64,000 nt of DNA from Hexactinellida sp. DTS-2022 (Eukaryota; Porifera; Hexactinellida). The notes beneath the pieces were generated by a model. It made no database searches, was not told the origin of the DNA, and was given only the letters and a program-made list of their open reading frames with translations. The first letter of the stretch is position 1. Each line of letters starts with the position of its first letter. Location of the stretch: assembly GCA_028753945.1 (NCBI GenBank), contig JAPNXP010000001.1, forward strand, positions 3,710,501 to 3,774,500. The letters are read 5' to 3'. The translations under genes were made by a program, and so were the position numbers. This document shows, one piece after another, positions 9,776-22,093 of this stretch.

Positions 9776-11514
9776 TTATTTCGATATATTTCATTCAACT
9801 AGTTATGGACATCCTCATGTTCCAATTTTGAACATTTGTAACGCGTTTAACTATGTTAAAATCAGGCTATAAAAACACGATAATTCCCACGAAAAATAGC
9901 GATTACGTAATCAAATGGTGATATGCTACAATTCTAAAGGGTGTTATGTATGCCTTGATATCATGTTCCTAACTTCCTTTACGATTATAGTGCATTTCTC
10001 AGGTCTGTCATTACTAGATATTGAGATAAAGATATGTTAGCGAATAATCAATGGCCTTTAAGTAATCCATGGTACAGCAAAATCTACTCAGTAGTAAGGC
10101 CTTACATAACGAAGGTCACGGTTTAAGTAATATACAATTATATTTATTTTCAGCATTGTTCATGAAATAAAATTAATGTCATTTAATGTTTGATTTGTGA
10201 TAATTAGTTATAGATGATTGTTTAGCATAGTATATTATTGTTTAGAAATTCATTAGAAATTATTACAGTGGTTTCTTATATGATGTACGTAGCGCCGAAC
10301 CCGAGCCACCCCGACTTTGAACCCGGGGAGGTAAGGTGGAGCCCTAAGGGGGAGGGGGATCGTGAGAGGGGGCTGAGCCCTCACTAGAGAATCTTGTTCC
10401 CAGTCTGAGTATTCTTACTGTTCAATTAAAGCCGGTTGAATATGCTTAAATTTAATATAATATACGAAACTCAGCCCCCCAGCAATTCTCATAGCCCCAT
10501 CCACCATTACTTTCTGGTTATTGATCTGGAGCTGGGAGACCAGATGTCCTATTTTGGAACGGCAGTCCTTTCAAGCCAACTTGCTTCGAACATTGTGTTC
10601 TTCTTTATGTTTTTAAAGATCACTTACAGTCTGTTATCTCTAATAATCAACTTCTCTCCTCCCTAAAAATATATGGTGTTCAACCATACTCAGAAAGTAT
10701 GCTAGTTATGTCCTTATGTTATAGCTTTTTCTCAGATGTTCTAATTAACCAATACTGGGTTTCTTATCCTGTGGTCTTTTTATTTGAAATGTGTCCTTCT
10801 TTTTGAAGTAGAAGATTTGGTCACCCTGCAGGAGAGGCACCTAACTTTAGTAATTAACCAAAACTGCCTGGAAATTTTTGATGAATTTTGAATCGAGAAA
10901 GTGGAATATTAGCCATTACCCATTAAAAATTTGTATACAATTTCGTTCTAAACTGGCGTATCCAGATTTGTGAATAAATTATTCATTATTTTATGAATTT
11001 TTTTAGCATTTATAGCTTTCTGATCCTATTAATGATCGATACACTGGGAAAATCATTTAGCGTCCCGGTTATTATTTGAAGAAAAATCCCGTAAGTGATT
11101 TTATTCTCGTTTATACATTGTGTCAAAAATTCTATAAAGTTAGCTTAAAGTTTCGAGCCAACCCTGAGTTTAAGTAGTTTCTCCCCTCCTATAATGGTGT
11201 ATCGACTAAAGTAACACTACATAGTACTATTGTACGCATATATGAACACCATTTAGATTTGAGCTCCACATCCGGATTCTCAAATGTAAAGATGAAAATT
11301 CCGTATGGTATCCGAATCTGCGAAGTTAAAATATTGGTAGATGTGGAAAAATAATCTCCGACCAAATGCCTAAATAAGTAAATAATAAATTATTATTAGT
11401 GAATTCCATTATCGTCATCACGATTATAATGGAAATCTTTACTAGATTATCGCCAATTTAGTCATTCTTCCTTAATAAGTGACTGCTGCCTATTACAGTT
11501 AAAAATTAATAATA
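9776..11514. other. WNK intron, no gene seen
   Basis: AT-rich sequence. A GC-rich patch at 10288-10385 (CCCGAGCCACCCCGAC, GGGGGAGGGGG) stands out as an insertion fragment of unknown type. At 11517-11560 the motif CAGTCTACTCCGCTTAATTT resembles one end of the pogo-type elements described elsewhere. Nothing else is recognisable. Confidence 0.35.
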
Positions 11515-11807
11515 CAGTCTACTCCGCTTAATTTGGACAGGTGGAAATGGCTACTTTTTTTCTAATCCCAAATCACTTAATCATTTCCACCATTGAATTC
11601 AGCATACTTTCAAACATAGTAAGGTAAATTTTCACTCATTTCTAAATTTCAAATTAGTAGTTATGGTGATGATTGCCAAAGGCATTTGAACATTAGGAAT
11701 TTAATTTTGCGGTTCATCAAAACGATTTGGTTCATTGCATATAATATGTACACTATTAATAAATTGATCGATTGATTTCAAGTATATTTTATAACTACTA
11801 ACGCGCA

Positions 11808-11918
11808 TCGCAGGTAGGTCGCTTAGCGCCAGAACACAACCTCACGGCAACCGCTTTGTGGTTGGTGTGTGGTTTAACTTTATATACTTCTAACATTTAA
11901 TATAAATCGAAATAGGCC
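11808..11918 (-). mobile_element. Helitron 3' end (truncated)
   Basis: On the minus strand the sequence ends GCGATGCGCGTTAG then T. It is preceded by a hairpin around CCAACCGC-ttt-GCGGTTGG-like sequence and a second GCGCTAAGCGAC segment. This matches the better-preserved Helitron ends at 40435, 49227 and 52479. It is cut by the foldback that begins at about 11920. Confidence 0.6.
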
Positions 11919-11919
11919 T

Positions 11920-12705
11920 GTTGTATGACAGTTTACTACCATGACAGATCTACTACCTCTATTACTAGTACCATGGATATTATTTTACTACCTTACATAA
12001 CATCTATACGTACAATCCTTTGATCTTGACTTGAGTTCTCATCACTACTCAGTTCTATTCACAGCTATGACAGTACACTTTCAACGTTTTTATTATAATT
12101 ATAGTTTAATAATTATTAGTATTTATATTTAAACTTTGAATAAATCATGAAAATATGGATTAGACACTGGGATCAAACATGTCTAGTCATTGTAATTCTA
12201 AGATCCGGGCCGAAAGTTATGGGCAGCCTCCGAACAACAGTGCCCGGATAAGGTAGGTTTTGATGTATGTATATATAGAAATATCCAGTTCTAACTAAGA
12301 ATACCAAAAATGGCTATACCTTGTCACTGGACAGACGATCCATAAATTTTACCTTGCGTCTCTCGATTTTTTATCCAATCCTTAACCCAAGAGATTCCCT
12401 CTTGCGTTGACGGATCAAATGCAATTACTCCGGCGAAGTATAATAATTTGGATCATAGGCGCAGAGCGCGGACGAGCAGCTTGTACTAATAATTATTAAA
12501 CTATAATTAGAAGAAAAGCGTTGAAAGTGGACTGTCATAGCTGTGAATAGAACTAATAGTGATGAGAACTCAAGTCAAGATCAAAGGATTGTATTCATGT
12601 TATGTAAGGTAGTAATTCTGTCATAGATAAAGAATATCCGTGGTACTAGTAATAGAGGTAGCGGTAGTAGATCTGTCATGGTAGTAAAACTGTCTTACAA
12701 CAGTT
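11920..12705. mobile_element. Foldback element with ~200-bp arms
   Basis: Arms 11920-12120 and 12484-12705 are inverted copies with scattered differences (left CATGACAGATCTACTACC, right GGTAGTAGATCTGTCATG). They enclose about 360 bases (12121-12483) without coding capacity, including GGGCCGAAAGTTATGGGC. The structure fits a non-autonomous DNA element with long terminal inverted repeats. No confident target duplication was found. Confidence 0.75.
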
Positions 12706-13311
12706 CTACTTTCACAATTATTATGCACTTTTAAAGGTTTCATTCTTTTTACTACTTTACTAAATACAAACAGCATGTATTCATTGTATTTAGGAAATAG
12801 TAATTCATTTATATTATTTATTCTACTCATCAATTTAAGAAAGTACACAAATTATAGTCTTGATTCAAGAAATCACATACAATTAAGAATATCTCTGAAT
12901 ATTCAAAGCTTGTGAATTTTCTGATTGGAACAGATATAAATGTCAACAGCTCGGTCTAAGGCCATATAAAATAAAGAACTTGATTATCATCCCCATCCGT
13001 CCCAAATTTACCCCCCGTCCGGATATATTTTATTAAAATTTAATGAACATAATCGTACAAATATTAGCTTTAAACTTCCTAAAGTATTCCTAATGTATCA
13101 ATTTTAAATTTTAGAGCACTACTTTATGCTTTGGCATGTGATTTTATAATTTAATTGAACATTAATATTTATTGTTTTGTTAGGATAATGTTACTCGCAT
13201 ATGAATAGAAATTAATAATAATAATAAAATCCGTCCGCCGTACGTATTATCTAAAAAAATCCGGATGATAAACAATTAATTAATTTACCTGGCCTAATCT
13301 TTGAGAGAGCC

Positions 13312-13800
13312 TTGGTATACCCGCGAACTTATGAAGGTCATTCGTTAAAAAATATCACTCCCCTTGCACAACAACCGATTATTAAGGATGGTAATTGTTT
13401 CTTTCGTGCAATATTGTCCATTCTTGCAGGAACTGAAGAATATCATGACAAATTCGCGCAGAAATATGTCGATATATCGCTGTCCAAGGAGCAAGTTTTA
13501 TCTTAAGATACCTTGAGACCAAGTTCATATCTTCTGCACCAGCGAAATACCTAATTGATTCTGAAATGCATGGTGATAGATTTTGGGCCACAGATATAGA
13601 AATTGTTGCAGCTAGTGCCATGCTTGGTTTAGATAGTTTTATTTCGAATTTACACTTCGATAGCAAGAAAATTAAAAGCTAAACTAAGTGGTGTCGATAT
13701 CATCCATGTACAGATGGATATACTACCACAGCTTTATACTTAACCAACTATGACATGATACATAGTCGTACTACAACTTTTTTACAGCAGCTTCAGTGAT
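13312..13800 (+). pseudogene. OTU-family cysteine protease pseudogene
   Basis: The first 64 codons carry IIKDGNCFFRAI, the catalytic Asp-Gly-Asn-Cys motif of OTU deubiquitinases, and an ILAGTEEYHDKF segment typical of the fold. The frame breaks near 13495. A second frame continues from about 13498 with RYLETKFI and then DRFWATDIEIVAAS, the conserved G-WGTD-EI-A block of OTU domains. Remains of the C-terminal part (ALYLTNYDMIH) follow after further breaks. The order and spacing fit a single OTU domain of about 150 residues broken by at least two frameshifts. OTU domains of this style are often carried by TEs; a host pseudogene is also possible. No intact copy is in the window. Confidence 0.78.
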
Positions 13801-14264
13801 GCAATGATTATTGAGTAGAGCGATACGGTTTTTGACAGCTAATATACTCTCAGATTTCCCAATAGGTTATGTATTGTTAAATTCATTAAAAGGTCATATT
13901 TCCGACTCGGATGTTGAATAATTATATATTTGCTATACCATTCACAATGCTAATAATTTTTCACTAAAATACTGCCACAAGTGGCATGGACACTTAGACC
14001 AATTCATTGTATTTGGATAAAAATGACTTAAAATCACAATGTTACATGCATTGCAAGCTATTTAGTCATTTCATGGTAGTTTAAACGCTAAAAACGCAAC
14101 GGGAAGTATATAGTGTCTGGAATAAAATTCTGTAGTTCAAGGAAAAAGAGCAAATTAATGTAAATAGAATTTTGTGTGCGAATACTTTTGGATAACTAAT
14201 TATCATCAAAAGAGTATAATTACAGATATGAATCTAAATCACTATCAAATTTTTAATTATACTC

Positions 14265-14905
14265 CATCTTGAGTGTTATCCATCGGTCCCATCTTTCTGG
14301 AATTTGGGCAATGCCTGTGTGTTGTCAATCCTTGGGGGAACCCAGTTCCCACAGTTTTACCACCGAACTCAGGATACTAAACTCCTTTAATTCTTTCCAA
14401 GAAGGGCCTTTTCATCTCTCTAAACAGCCAGTAGTCACAGGGAGCCAGGTCTGGACTATATATAGACATTCGAAACCCAAACGTCTAATGGTATTGGTCA
14501 GTGGCGGATCCATCTTAAATTATTGGGGGGGGGGGGGGGGGGGGGCAAAGATCTTTTTGGCAATAAGTTAAATTGTATTAGCGCTGATTTAATAAAATAT
14601 ATTATTTACAATAGGGATTAAAAATAATTGTCACTGGCACTGGTGATTAAAGCACTGATGTGGGACCTAGCATTATCATGTTGGGGTATAGCTTTCCTAC
14701 TTAGTTGCCCGCGTTGCTCATGATGGCTGCACGCAGTTCTTCCAATCGGTTATAATAATCGCTTAGATGATTGACTTCATGTAAGCCAATCAATAGCAGT
14801 ATCACCTCTCTACCCCGGAATACCCTGGCCATTCTCTTTTCCGGTGGACTTTAGGCACTTAGGCTTGTTCGAATAGGCTTATAGCTTCCTTTCCACTTCG
14901 CAGCA
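14265..14905 (-). pseudogene. Mariner transposase relic
   Basis: Read on the minus strand, 14905-14640 encodes a decayed mariner transposase segment with YNRLEELRAAIMSN then QHDNARSHISAL, the second catalytic-Asp motif (normally HDNARPH). It is interrupted at about 14490-14640 by a piece beginning CAGTGGCGGATCCA with a G-run. It resumes at 14470 with YSPDLAPCDYWLF, the third catalytic motif of mariners, and ends near 14265 with an IPERWDRW-like tail. Stops and frameshifts are present, so it is inactive. The split fits insertion of a hAT-type sequence. Confidence 0.85.
14500..14640 (+). mobile_element. hAT-like insertion with poly-G run
   Basis: Begins CAGTGGCGGATCCA and includes an uninterrupted run of about 20 G near 14525-14545. 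It lies within the mariner relic. Ends of the CAGTGGCG type are usual for non-autonomous hAT elements. A related CAGTGGCG end occurs, inverted, at about 15366-15392. The right boundary is uncertain. Confidence 0.5.
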
Positions 14906-15629
14906 GTGAACGCTCAAAGAAGGGTTTAATTAATTGATTTAGTTCATTATATTCTCAGATCAATAATGAATAGCAAGGGAAGCTCAATCAGTTCAATCAT
15001 TTGATTTTTGTATACAATAGATTTTTTCGATAGATCTCGTCTGAAAACAAATAAGAATCAAACTTCCGTAAATAATAATTAGGGAAACTTTTGAGAATAG
15101 GTGTAGTATACTTGGGGAATTATGATTCGTTATTAAATCAGAAACATTGTTTATAGATATTATTGTAACCGCTTAAAATAATAAAGTTAAATTAGTGGAA
15201 TTTTCACCAAATAGTTATGTGCAGGGGTGTCGGGAGGGTGGGACCAGGTGGGACCTGTGCCCCACCTAAATGTGAGCGTGTCTCTACCTCATGACCCAAC
15301 TGAAGTGGGGTACAGGATTAGAAATTAATGTTATAGTGCACCACCTGAGGTAGGCAGTGCTCCACCAGTGGCGCCGCGCTAGCTCCGCCACTGGTACTGA
15401 CAAGAAAATTGTTGTTACAAATGATATTGCAAACATTGGGTCTGGCTGTAGACAAAAGTAAAACAGTGAAAGTAAGCACACTTTGAATCTTCTTTAATTA
15501 GGTTCCAGTAAATAATTGCTATGAAGCTAATATACGCAAATAAAAACAAAATAACTATCCAACAAACAGGTCAATTTCGAAATTTATTGGTTTTGGATAG
15601 CTCTCATGAGTCAATAGCAAATCAATAAA

Positions 15630-16061
15630 CTAAGTATTCCACAACATTCCATTTTCAATGCTAGTAAACAGTTCTGAAGATGAGTTGCTTAGAGAGCATA
15701 AGGTTGTATCAGGAAACCAAACGGGAAATAAACTGCGGAAATGATCAAAGCCAAGATGCAAGGCTCTGATGGCATATCCACTAGATGTCTTGCGTTCATT
15801 AAGACCACGACGGCGCAAAATAATCAAGGGATGACTAACTTGAATCAATCCAACAAACGCTCGCGTGGATGGACTACGAGTTGATGGGACGCAACAACGA
15901 CCTGGAGCTATTGAGAGCACAGTGGATGGAAAAAGTTTTCTAGTGGCTGAAAATAGAGTTCCGATTGCGGGGAAATGAGGACAAACTGCACTCACCGGAA
16001 ACGGCAAGGTCTTGAACGTTTTTCTCGATTCGCTATCCAGGTATATACTCTGAGAGGCCAA
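15630..16061 (-). other. GC-richer open segment, unrecognised
   Basis: A minus-strand frame stays open for 143 codons in sequence noticeably richer in GC than its surroundings. The composition (many Ser, Pro, Leu, Arg) gives no family match. It may be a TE or processed-pseudogene fragment read in the wrong frame, or may include a WNK exon (see 16049-15996). Confidence 0.3.
15996..16049 (-). CDS. Possible WNK micro-exon
   Basis: Eighteen codons in phase 0 at both ends, between an acceptor GGCCTCTCAG and an excellent donor CCG|GTGAGT. They encode SIYLDSESRKTFKTLPFP. The phases match the flanking WNK exons (20641-20408 and 9335-9075), both phase 0. It has no diagnostic motif, so this is inference from splice signals only. 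Confidence 0.25.
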
Positions 16062-16159
16062 AATTATTTGAACAACAGGAATTATATTCCATACACAACA
16101 TGCTTCTAATAGTTTGTTGATGGCTGTTTAATGACTCTGAACGACTTTAAATATATTGG

Positions 16160-16420
16160 TATCTATATATTAAAAGTGGAATTGTTGTTTCTTCGTTTGT
16201 TTGTTTGTGTGTTTGTCCAGAATTGATTGGAAAGACTACGAGTCCTAGAAAGCTGAAAATTGGCATGCAGGGGTAATTTTGTACTGCGACAACGATCTAT
16301 TGGTTTTCTAAACGAAATAATGGGATTATGACGTCATAAACGCACATATTTGGGAATAACTCTAAAATTTTTATCCGATTCGCCCACAATTTTAGATGGC
16401 AAGACAACATGAAATGAGAC
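16160..16420 (+). mobile_element. Helitron-like 5' end
   Basis: TATATATTAAAAGTGGAATT followed by repeated GTTTGTTTGT and then CCTAGAAAGCTGAAAATTGG has the layout of many animal Helitron 5' regions. A second one begins near 21790 (TCTATAATATTAAAACTCAA, GTGTTTGTTTGTCC). No replicase or helicase gene follows either. Confidence 0.5.
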
Positions 16421-16806
16421 ACACGTATACCGATTTATGGGATTGTGACGTCACGTAGGAACTAATTTGGATTCAGCTCTTACAATTTTGATTCGATCGT
16501 CAAAATTTTTGTCACATTTAAAACAGATGTGCTGCATGTCTCTAGAAATTTTTATAATTTTCGCACTTAATTTGCGCCAGGTTGAGTAGCTTTTTTTGTT
16601 AGAGCCTGGATGCAAGAAATCCATATTTTCTTTGGATAAGTCTAAATCCTGAGCAGGTCATGTAATTCTCCCTGTAAAAATTTGTGGCGAATTTCAATAA
16701 TGGGTATACAACATTAATTAGTTTGCAGATCATCTTCAATAAACATATTCCTATAACAGGAATGTTATTGGACAATTAAATAAATTTATAATGTATGTAT
16801 TTAAAT

Positions 16807-17697
16807 TAGGGCTGAAACGAATATACCGAATATTCGAATATTCGTTCGAAATAATTGAACGAACATTCTTTCGTTTGCAAACGAATATTCGTTACGAAAC
16901 GAATATTCGTTTGGACGAATATTAGAATGAAACGGATATTCGTTGACTAATTTTGGACAACAACAAGACTTTTGTATAGCTTAGAGATATCGTAATTATA
17001 AATTCCCACTTAAACTAGCTGATTATTAGTTAATTTGTGTATAATACACTTCGTAACTATATTTATACCATTGTACATGATCAAAAACCAATTTTCCAAT
17101 GTACAGTACCCGGACAAAAGAATTCGACCACCCAACATTTCCCATTAAAAGTAGTATTATAGTAGGCCTAATAATATTGCTTGATGTATTAAAACTTTAT
17201 GAAATATTGCTATTTTGATTTCAGATTCGTATTCTACGCATTGGAATTACCCAATGTAGATGCTTTCAAATTGATTACATATTAATTCAGTTGAAAATCA
17301 TCATCAAATGGCAACATGTGCCACCTGTTCCCATCTCTCCCATAGTGGCAATTTGGGAAAAGTGGTGCATAGTGGCACAGGATGAGAATTTTTAACCAAA
17401 TCTAAAAGGCATTTAATTGAAAGCTTCTACAATTGTTAATTCGAATGCGAGAATACGAATTTGTAATCGAGATAGCAATATATCATGTAATTTGAATACA
17501 CTATCTTCCATTGTTCAACCTACTATAGTACTATTTTCAATGGGAAAATGTTGGGTGGTCGAATACATTTGTCCGGGTAGTGTATTTTGTCTCTAGAAAT
17601 AGATTTAATGCTTTGTCATCCAAACGAACGAACATTCGAATATTCGTTCGTTTCTAAAAAGGTTCGTTCGTTACATTTCGAATATTCGTTTCAGCCC
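16807..17697. mobile_element. CGAATATTCG-rich foldback, split by a nested MITE
   Basis: The ends TTAGGGCTGAAACGAATAT (left) and its complement (right, ending at 17697) bound arms made largely of ACGAATATTCGTT-type dyads. The middle is occupied by the element at 17104-17582. Before that insertion the element would have been roughly 400 bp. Confidence 0.75.
17104..17582. mobile_element. Tc1/mariner-type MITE, CCCGGACAAA family
   Basis: Terminal inverted repeats of about 45 bases, with CCCGGACAAA and TTCGACCACCCAACATTT on the left and their complement on the right. They are flanked by TA. Internal sequences are also roughly complementary (GATTCGTATTCTACGC against GAATGCGAGAATACGAA), so nearly the whole element can fold back. 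A related copy lies at 39172-39648 and a decayed one starts near 53133. Confidence 0.85.
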
Positions 17698-18079
17698 TAA
17701 TTAAAATACAAATAATTCAATTGATATTCAATCTATAGGGAAGATATAGAAGTTTGGGTAGGGGATCCAAAAAAAGAATATTTGACAAGCTCATGGAGAC
17801 CTCCTGGTATATTTCTATGTGTCGTAAAATTACAGCAAGAAATTTCGGATATTACGTGGTAATTTATGTGTCCTCCAATGGCGTTGAAAATCGTATATTC
17901 ACACCTTTCATGTGAATTCAAAGATATGTTAAAGAATTGCTTTCATACAACATTTGTAATCTGCATAAAGAAGTTGGCAGGAAATGTATTAGTAATTAAT
18001 TAACTGTTTATTTTATAAGAATTAAATATATTTTTATTCAAAAAGGTTGCCGATTTGCCGAAAATCTTACGATGTATCT

Positions 18080-18745
18080 CTACTACTTGTAGTCAGGGTT
18101 GCTAATCCAATCCAACCGAGAGAACTTATCGATTATCGATTACTGAATTTTGTATCGTTGGATTTTTATTTCTGATTTTTATCGATTATCGATTTTTCCC
18201 CGATTTTTTTAATTTACGAGTAAAGGCGAATAATATTAATATTTTTGTTTGTTTGATCGAATAAGTATGAAAAACAAAACAAATTATAGCTAATGAGTTA
18301 AACACCTCCATAAAAATATAATTCAAAAGTTTTGCTATATTATAATACTTTAAAAGAAATACGGTATCCGGTGTCCGGTATCGTTTTATGTAAATAGCCA
18401 TATTGAAGCATCTACAGATGTTATTATGTTGCTATAAGCTTGAATGTATAAATTAAAAATATTGTTGTTCAAATACTTGTGGCCGGGTAAGGTACATATT
18501 TCTAAATCATGGAGACAAGATAAAGAACATTAATAAATATTCTCTTTATTAAAATAATTTATACACAATCGATGGATAATCGATAGAAAATAGATAAATA
18601 ATAGATTAACAATAGATAGAAAATCGATGGGTAATAGATAGAAAATTGACAAATAATCGATAGAAAATCGACTAATAATCGATAAATAATCTATAGAAAA
18701 TCAATAAATAAACGATAGAAAATCAATCAATAATCGCACAGTGTG
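18080..18745. repeat. ATCGATT-rich simple sequence and MITE fragments
   Basis: 18120-18200 repeats ATCGATTATCGATT. 18565-18740 repeats a GATAGAAAATCGATAAATA-like unit in degenerate form. Between them, 18385-18500 is a piece of the GGCCGGGTA family also seen at 34760-34875. The ATCGAT tracts flank it in inverted sense, which suggests one decayed foldback element. Confidence 0.5.
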
Positions 18746-18965
18746 GAACCATGGGGTAATAGTTCAATATTTGACATAGCTAAATACTGAATTAAATGCA
18801 TACATTCGACTCTACAATATTGAAAGATTAGAAAAATGTTATTATGCTTTGCCTGCCTTAGTATATCATGGTTCCACAATGTCTCAAAGTTATGTATAAA
18901 ATTGGAAAATTAAATTTCTAAAAACCACAAATATCTATTGAAAGCGTACGTTATCAATTTAATTA

Positions 18966-19152
18966 TAGTCGACTCCGCTTAATAGAGTCACCTCGGGACC
19001 AGGTTGCTTTGACCCGATTAAGCGGAGAAAACTAATAACCGAAAATATTTTAAGCTAAACTGTCATTCCGTCCTATAAATCCAGTGTAATTTTGAACCCA
19101 TTTAGCGGATAAATCTATTAACCGGTGGCTCTATTAAACGGAGTCGACTGTA
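18966..19152. mobile_element. Pogo/Tigger-type MITE (GTCGACTCCGCTTAAT)
   Basis: Ends AGTCGACTCCGCTTAATAGA and TCTATTAAACGGAGTCGACT in inverted orientation, about 187 bp, next to TA. It has no coding capacity. The sequence type matches short pogo-like elements. Confidence 0.8.
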
Positions 19153-19770
19153 TGCTTGATTCTTTGGTAATTCAAAACATATACGTATGTGTATTTATGT
19201 ACATTATTTGAAATATTTTAACTAGTTTTCAAAAATAACTAACAATGTGTATATTTTTTATGAATTATTTTTTCGGGCTATTTTAAAACAACTCGCTGCA
19301 TTGTGTCAAATATTCCAACACCCCGATTCTATAATGAAACAATTGCGAGCTGAATAGTTTTCGTTTTAACACTTCGATTTAAAATATTTATACTCCCGCC
19401 CAAAGGTGCCCAAATATATTTTTGACGGAAGTGTCACTATTTCTGAACAAAATCTAATTGAAATTAGTCCGTATATTGTGTAATAGAGACCCTGCACAGG
19501 TAAATCGTTTCAAAGATACAAAGATATATAAAGACCCTACAAACTGCGTACAGGACACATTATACGATAATTCTCTTATGGAAAGTCATAAATAAATGTA
19601 GTATAGCGCTATAGCCAATTCATACTATTTAGTAAGTGAATTATTTTTGAATTAGCTTCTAGGAATTTTAACTTTGTTCTTGTTTCCATAAAAACGTTAC
19701 CCTAAGGTAAAGCAGCTATTGTAATGTCATACATAGGGGCGTGGCCTCGAGGTAAAGATTGGTAATATGG
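19153..19770. other. WNK intron, nothing recognised
   Basis: AT-rich, stop-rich in all frames; no repeat shared with the rest of the window was noticed. Confidence 0.3.
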
Positions 19771-19778
19771 GTTACGAG

Positions 19779-19970
19779 CAGGGTATTATACAGGTATATA
19801 ATTGAACACTCCTAACTGTCCTAAGGTCACTATAGTATGAATTTTGTACGCCTAAAAGGTTACTTTTGTATTACTCTATGGGACTTTCGGCAGTTTTCGC
19901 GCTCCTGAACTAAAACTCTTCCAAATTTATACGCCTCTAAGGGTATGGCGCGCTCCTGGATAAAGCCCTG
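19779..19970. mobile_element. hAT-type short element (192 bp), family A
   Basis: CAGGG...CCCTG ends with perfect 8-bp duplications GTTACGAG (19771-19778 and 19971-19978). The interior (CGCCTAAAAGG, TTTTCGCGCTCCTG, GGCGCGCTCCTGGAT) is clearly related to the element at 7326-7509. Confidence 0.9.
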
Positions 19971-20407
19971 GTTACGAGTCATCATAGGCCGGGCCTTTTC
20001 GGACAATTTTCATTATGTTTAATAGAAAATACCGATTCTCTGTAAATTATTGGTAGAGCCATGGCTCTACAAACCTACCAAAGACTACACATATGATACA
20101 TTATCTATTTACTTATTAGCTTAAAATTTAGAGTGATCAATATTTGATTATTATTGACCCATATTAGAAATATTAATAATTAATAAATGATTATGTTATT
20201 TACACATATTACTAGCATGCGCGGCGCCAGAGGGGGGGCATAATTTTAAGGTATTCTCAAGTTATAATCATGTGATAACTTCTACTGATTTTTTATAGCA
20301 CAATACTATAAAAAATCAGATCTAGAGTTAACTAAGGAAATTCAACTGTAATTAACATTTACCTGAATCACAACTAAAAAACCCCAGAGTTAAAAAAGTA
20401 AACTTAC

Positions 20408-20641
20408 ATTAAATTCATCTTCTCTAAAATCAATATTTTCAGTGCCAATTACATCTCGAATATCAACTTTGTGAAATACATCAACTGGAATCGTACAATC
20501 TTCTCCAATCGCACGATTCGAATTTTCCTCTTTCTTTATAGTGCAAGATGGTTGTTTATTTCGTCTCGCCTTATCAATACGATTTCTAAGAGATTTAACA
20601 AATATTGCATACTCGTTATGCTGAACAAATCCTGCTGTTAC
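20408..20641 (-). CDS. WNK kinase exon: end of first PF2/CCT domain
   Basis: Minus-strand exon of 78 codons, phase 0 at both ends, with acceptor TTATTTAG before 20641 and donor AAT|GTAAGT after 20408. The start VTAGFVQHNEYAIFVKSL directly continues the preceding exon's VVDEL, giving the PF2/CCT helix (ELVTAGFV) and the following helix. It is followed by RIDKARRNK, the basic segment commonly seen after this domain. The rest (EENSNRAIGED...DVIGTENIDFRED) is polar and probably linker. In WNK kinases this region lies just after the kinase domain and is autoinhibitory and peptide-binding; that is family knowledge. Confidence 0.85.
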
Positions 20642-20659
20642 CTAAATAATTAAATATAA

Positions 20660-21785
20660 ATAGTGATATTCAACTGACAGTGCAAAAAATGATAATGATC
20701 AATATGATTTAACTAAGTCTTTAAAATAAGAGGACAGCTTCTAGGTGACACCTTGTTATCGCATATAATAATTGAACTATAAATATTAGAGTCCACTTTA
20801 ATGAATTAAAACAAACAGTAGTCCATCCCACTCTTATTGCCTAATAAATTCTCCAACGGGGACTGAAGGTGTCTCTGCTATTATTTAATTAACTTGTCGA
20901 CATATAAATGAATGTTGCAAATGCTATTAAAGCAACATAACTGTACTAGTGAAGTACACATGTTAAACAATTGAAAAGCCTGTGAGACGCAAAATAAATT
21001 AAATCCATTGACAAAATAATTCATCACTACTAGAAAAATTGTCAATAATATAAATCCGATAAATTTAAAGATTTAAAATAGAAATTCAAACGTTAGTGTT
21101 GACTAATGGGATACTGTTCTAAATTAAGAGAGAATTGGCTAGTACATATGTCTTTTAAAGACCTAACTGATAACTGAAATATGTACATAAAATAAAAATG
21201 AAATAAATATAATTAATTTTTTCCTACATCTTTTCCAGGAGTTCCAATTAGAGAAGCATATCCTGGGAAGAAAGCAGATTCGCCTAAATTAGCGAATATT
21301 CCAATTAAATGTTTTCGATTATATTGGACGGAATTTGTATTGGTATCTTACGAAATATACAAGATAATAAATTTTTGTTAGAATTTGTGTATTTAGAATT
21401 AAGGGATGTTCGAATTATAGGGTATAGAAATTATGTAGTAGCCTACTATATATATATTTATTTATTTATATACATATATGTTATGAGATGTTGATATTTG
21501 AAATATACTGCTTCATTTGGGTATTTTATGGTTTCTACCATTATACCTTTAGTAAGCAAATTGGCAAAGCGAATATTAACCTCAAATGTACATCTTTAAA
21601 CAATCCTAAAGGATTCAGATATTTTGAAGAAATACATAAATTTATTACAATTAGGAGAATGTTCTAAGATAGTATGTGCAATCAAGGATGGGTGGATTCG
21701 GTTAACCTTTGCTAAAATCGGTTAATTGTTACAGATTTTATTGAACATCAGCAGTTTGTCAAATCTTAGCAGTGTACCTAATTGC
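20660..21785. other. WNK intron, no gene seen
   Basis: AT-rich intron. A plus-strand frame near 21309-21494 (61 codons, ending in Tyr/Ile-rich TATATA translation) looks like chance. A Helitron-like 5' end begins at about 21790. Confidence 0.35.
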
Positions 21786-22093
21786 TTAATCTATAATATT
21801 AAAACTCAATTGGTGTGTATTTGTGTGTTTGTTTGTCCAGATTGTAATAAAGAGATAGGGTGTAGAAACCGGAATTTATACTTTTTGGAAGTTGATAGAA
21901 ACTAACTTCCACACGTTCTAAGTCGTATTCATTAGTATAATTAAAATGTTATAGTGGAATAATATATAGACGAATTTCAGTTTTTGTCAGTTTTCAGTTT
22001 TATTCGGACATTCGCTATCTCGAACAGATTTTGATTTCAGCTGAGGGCACGATATACCAGACATCAAATACATAGACTTCTTTAAAGTATAGT

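Noticed and set aside
17733-17921. 62-codon minus-strand frame as a WNK linker exon
   Set aside because: It looks mildly protein-like but lacks a convincing acceptor/donor pair in the right phase.
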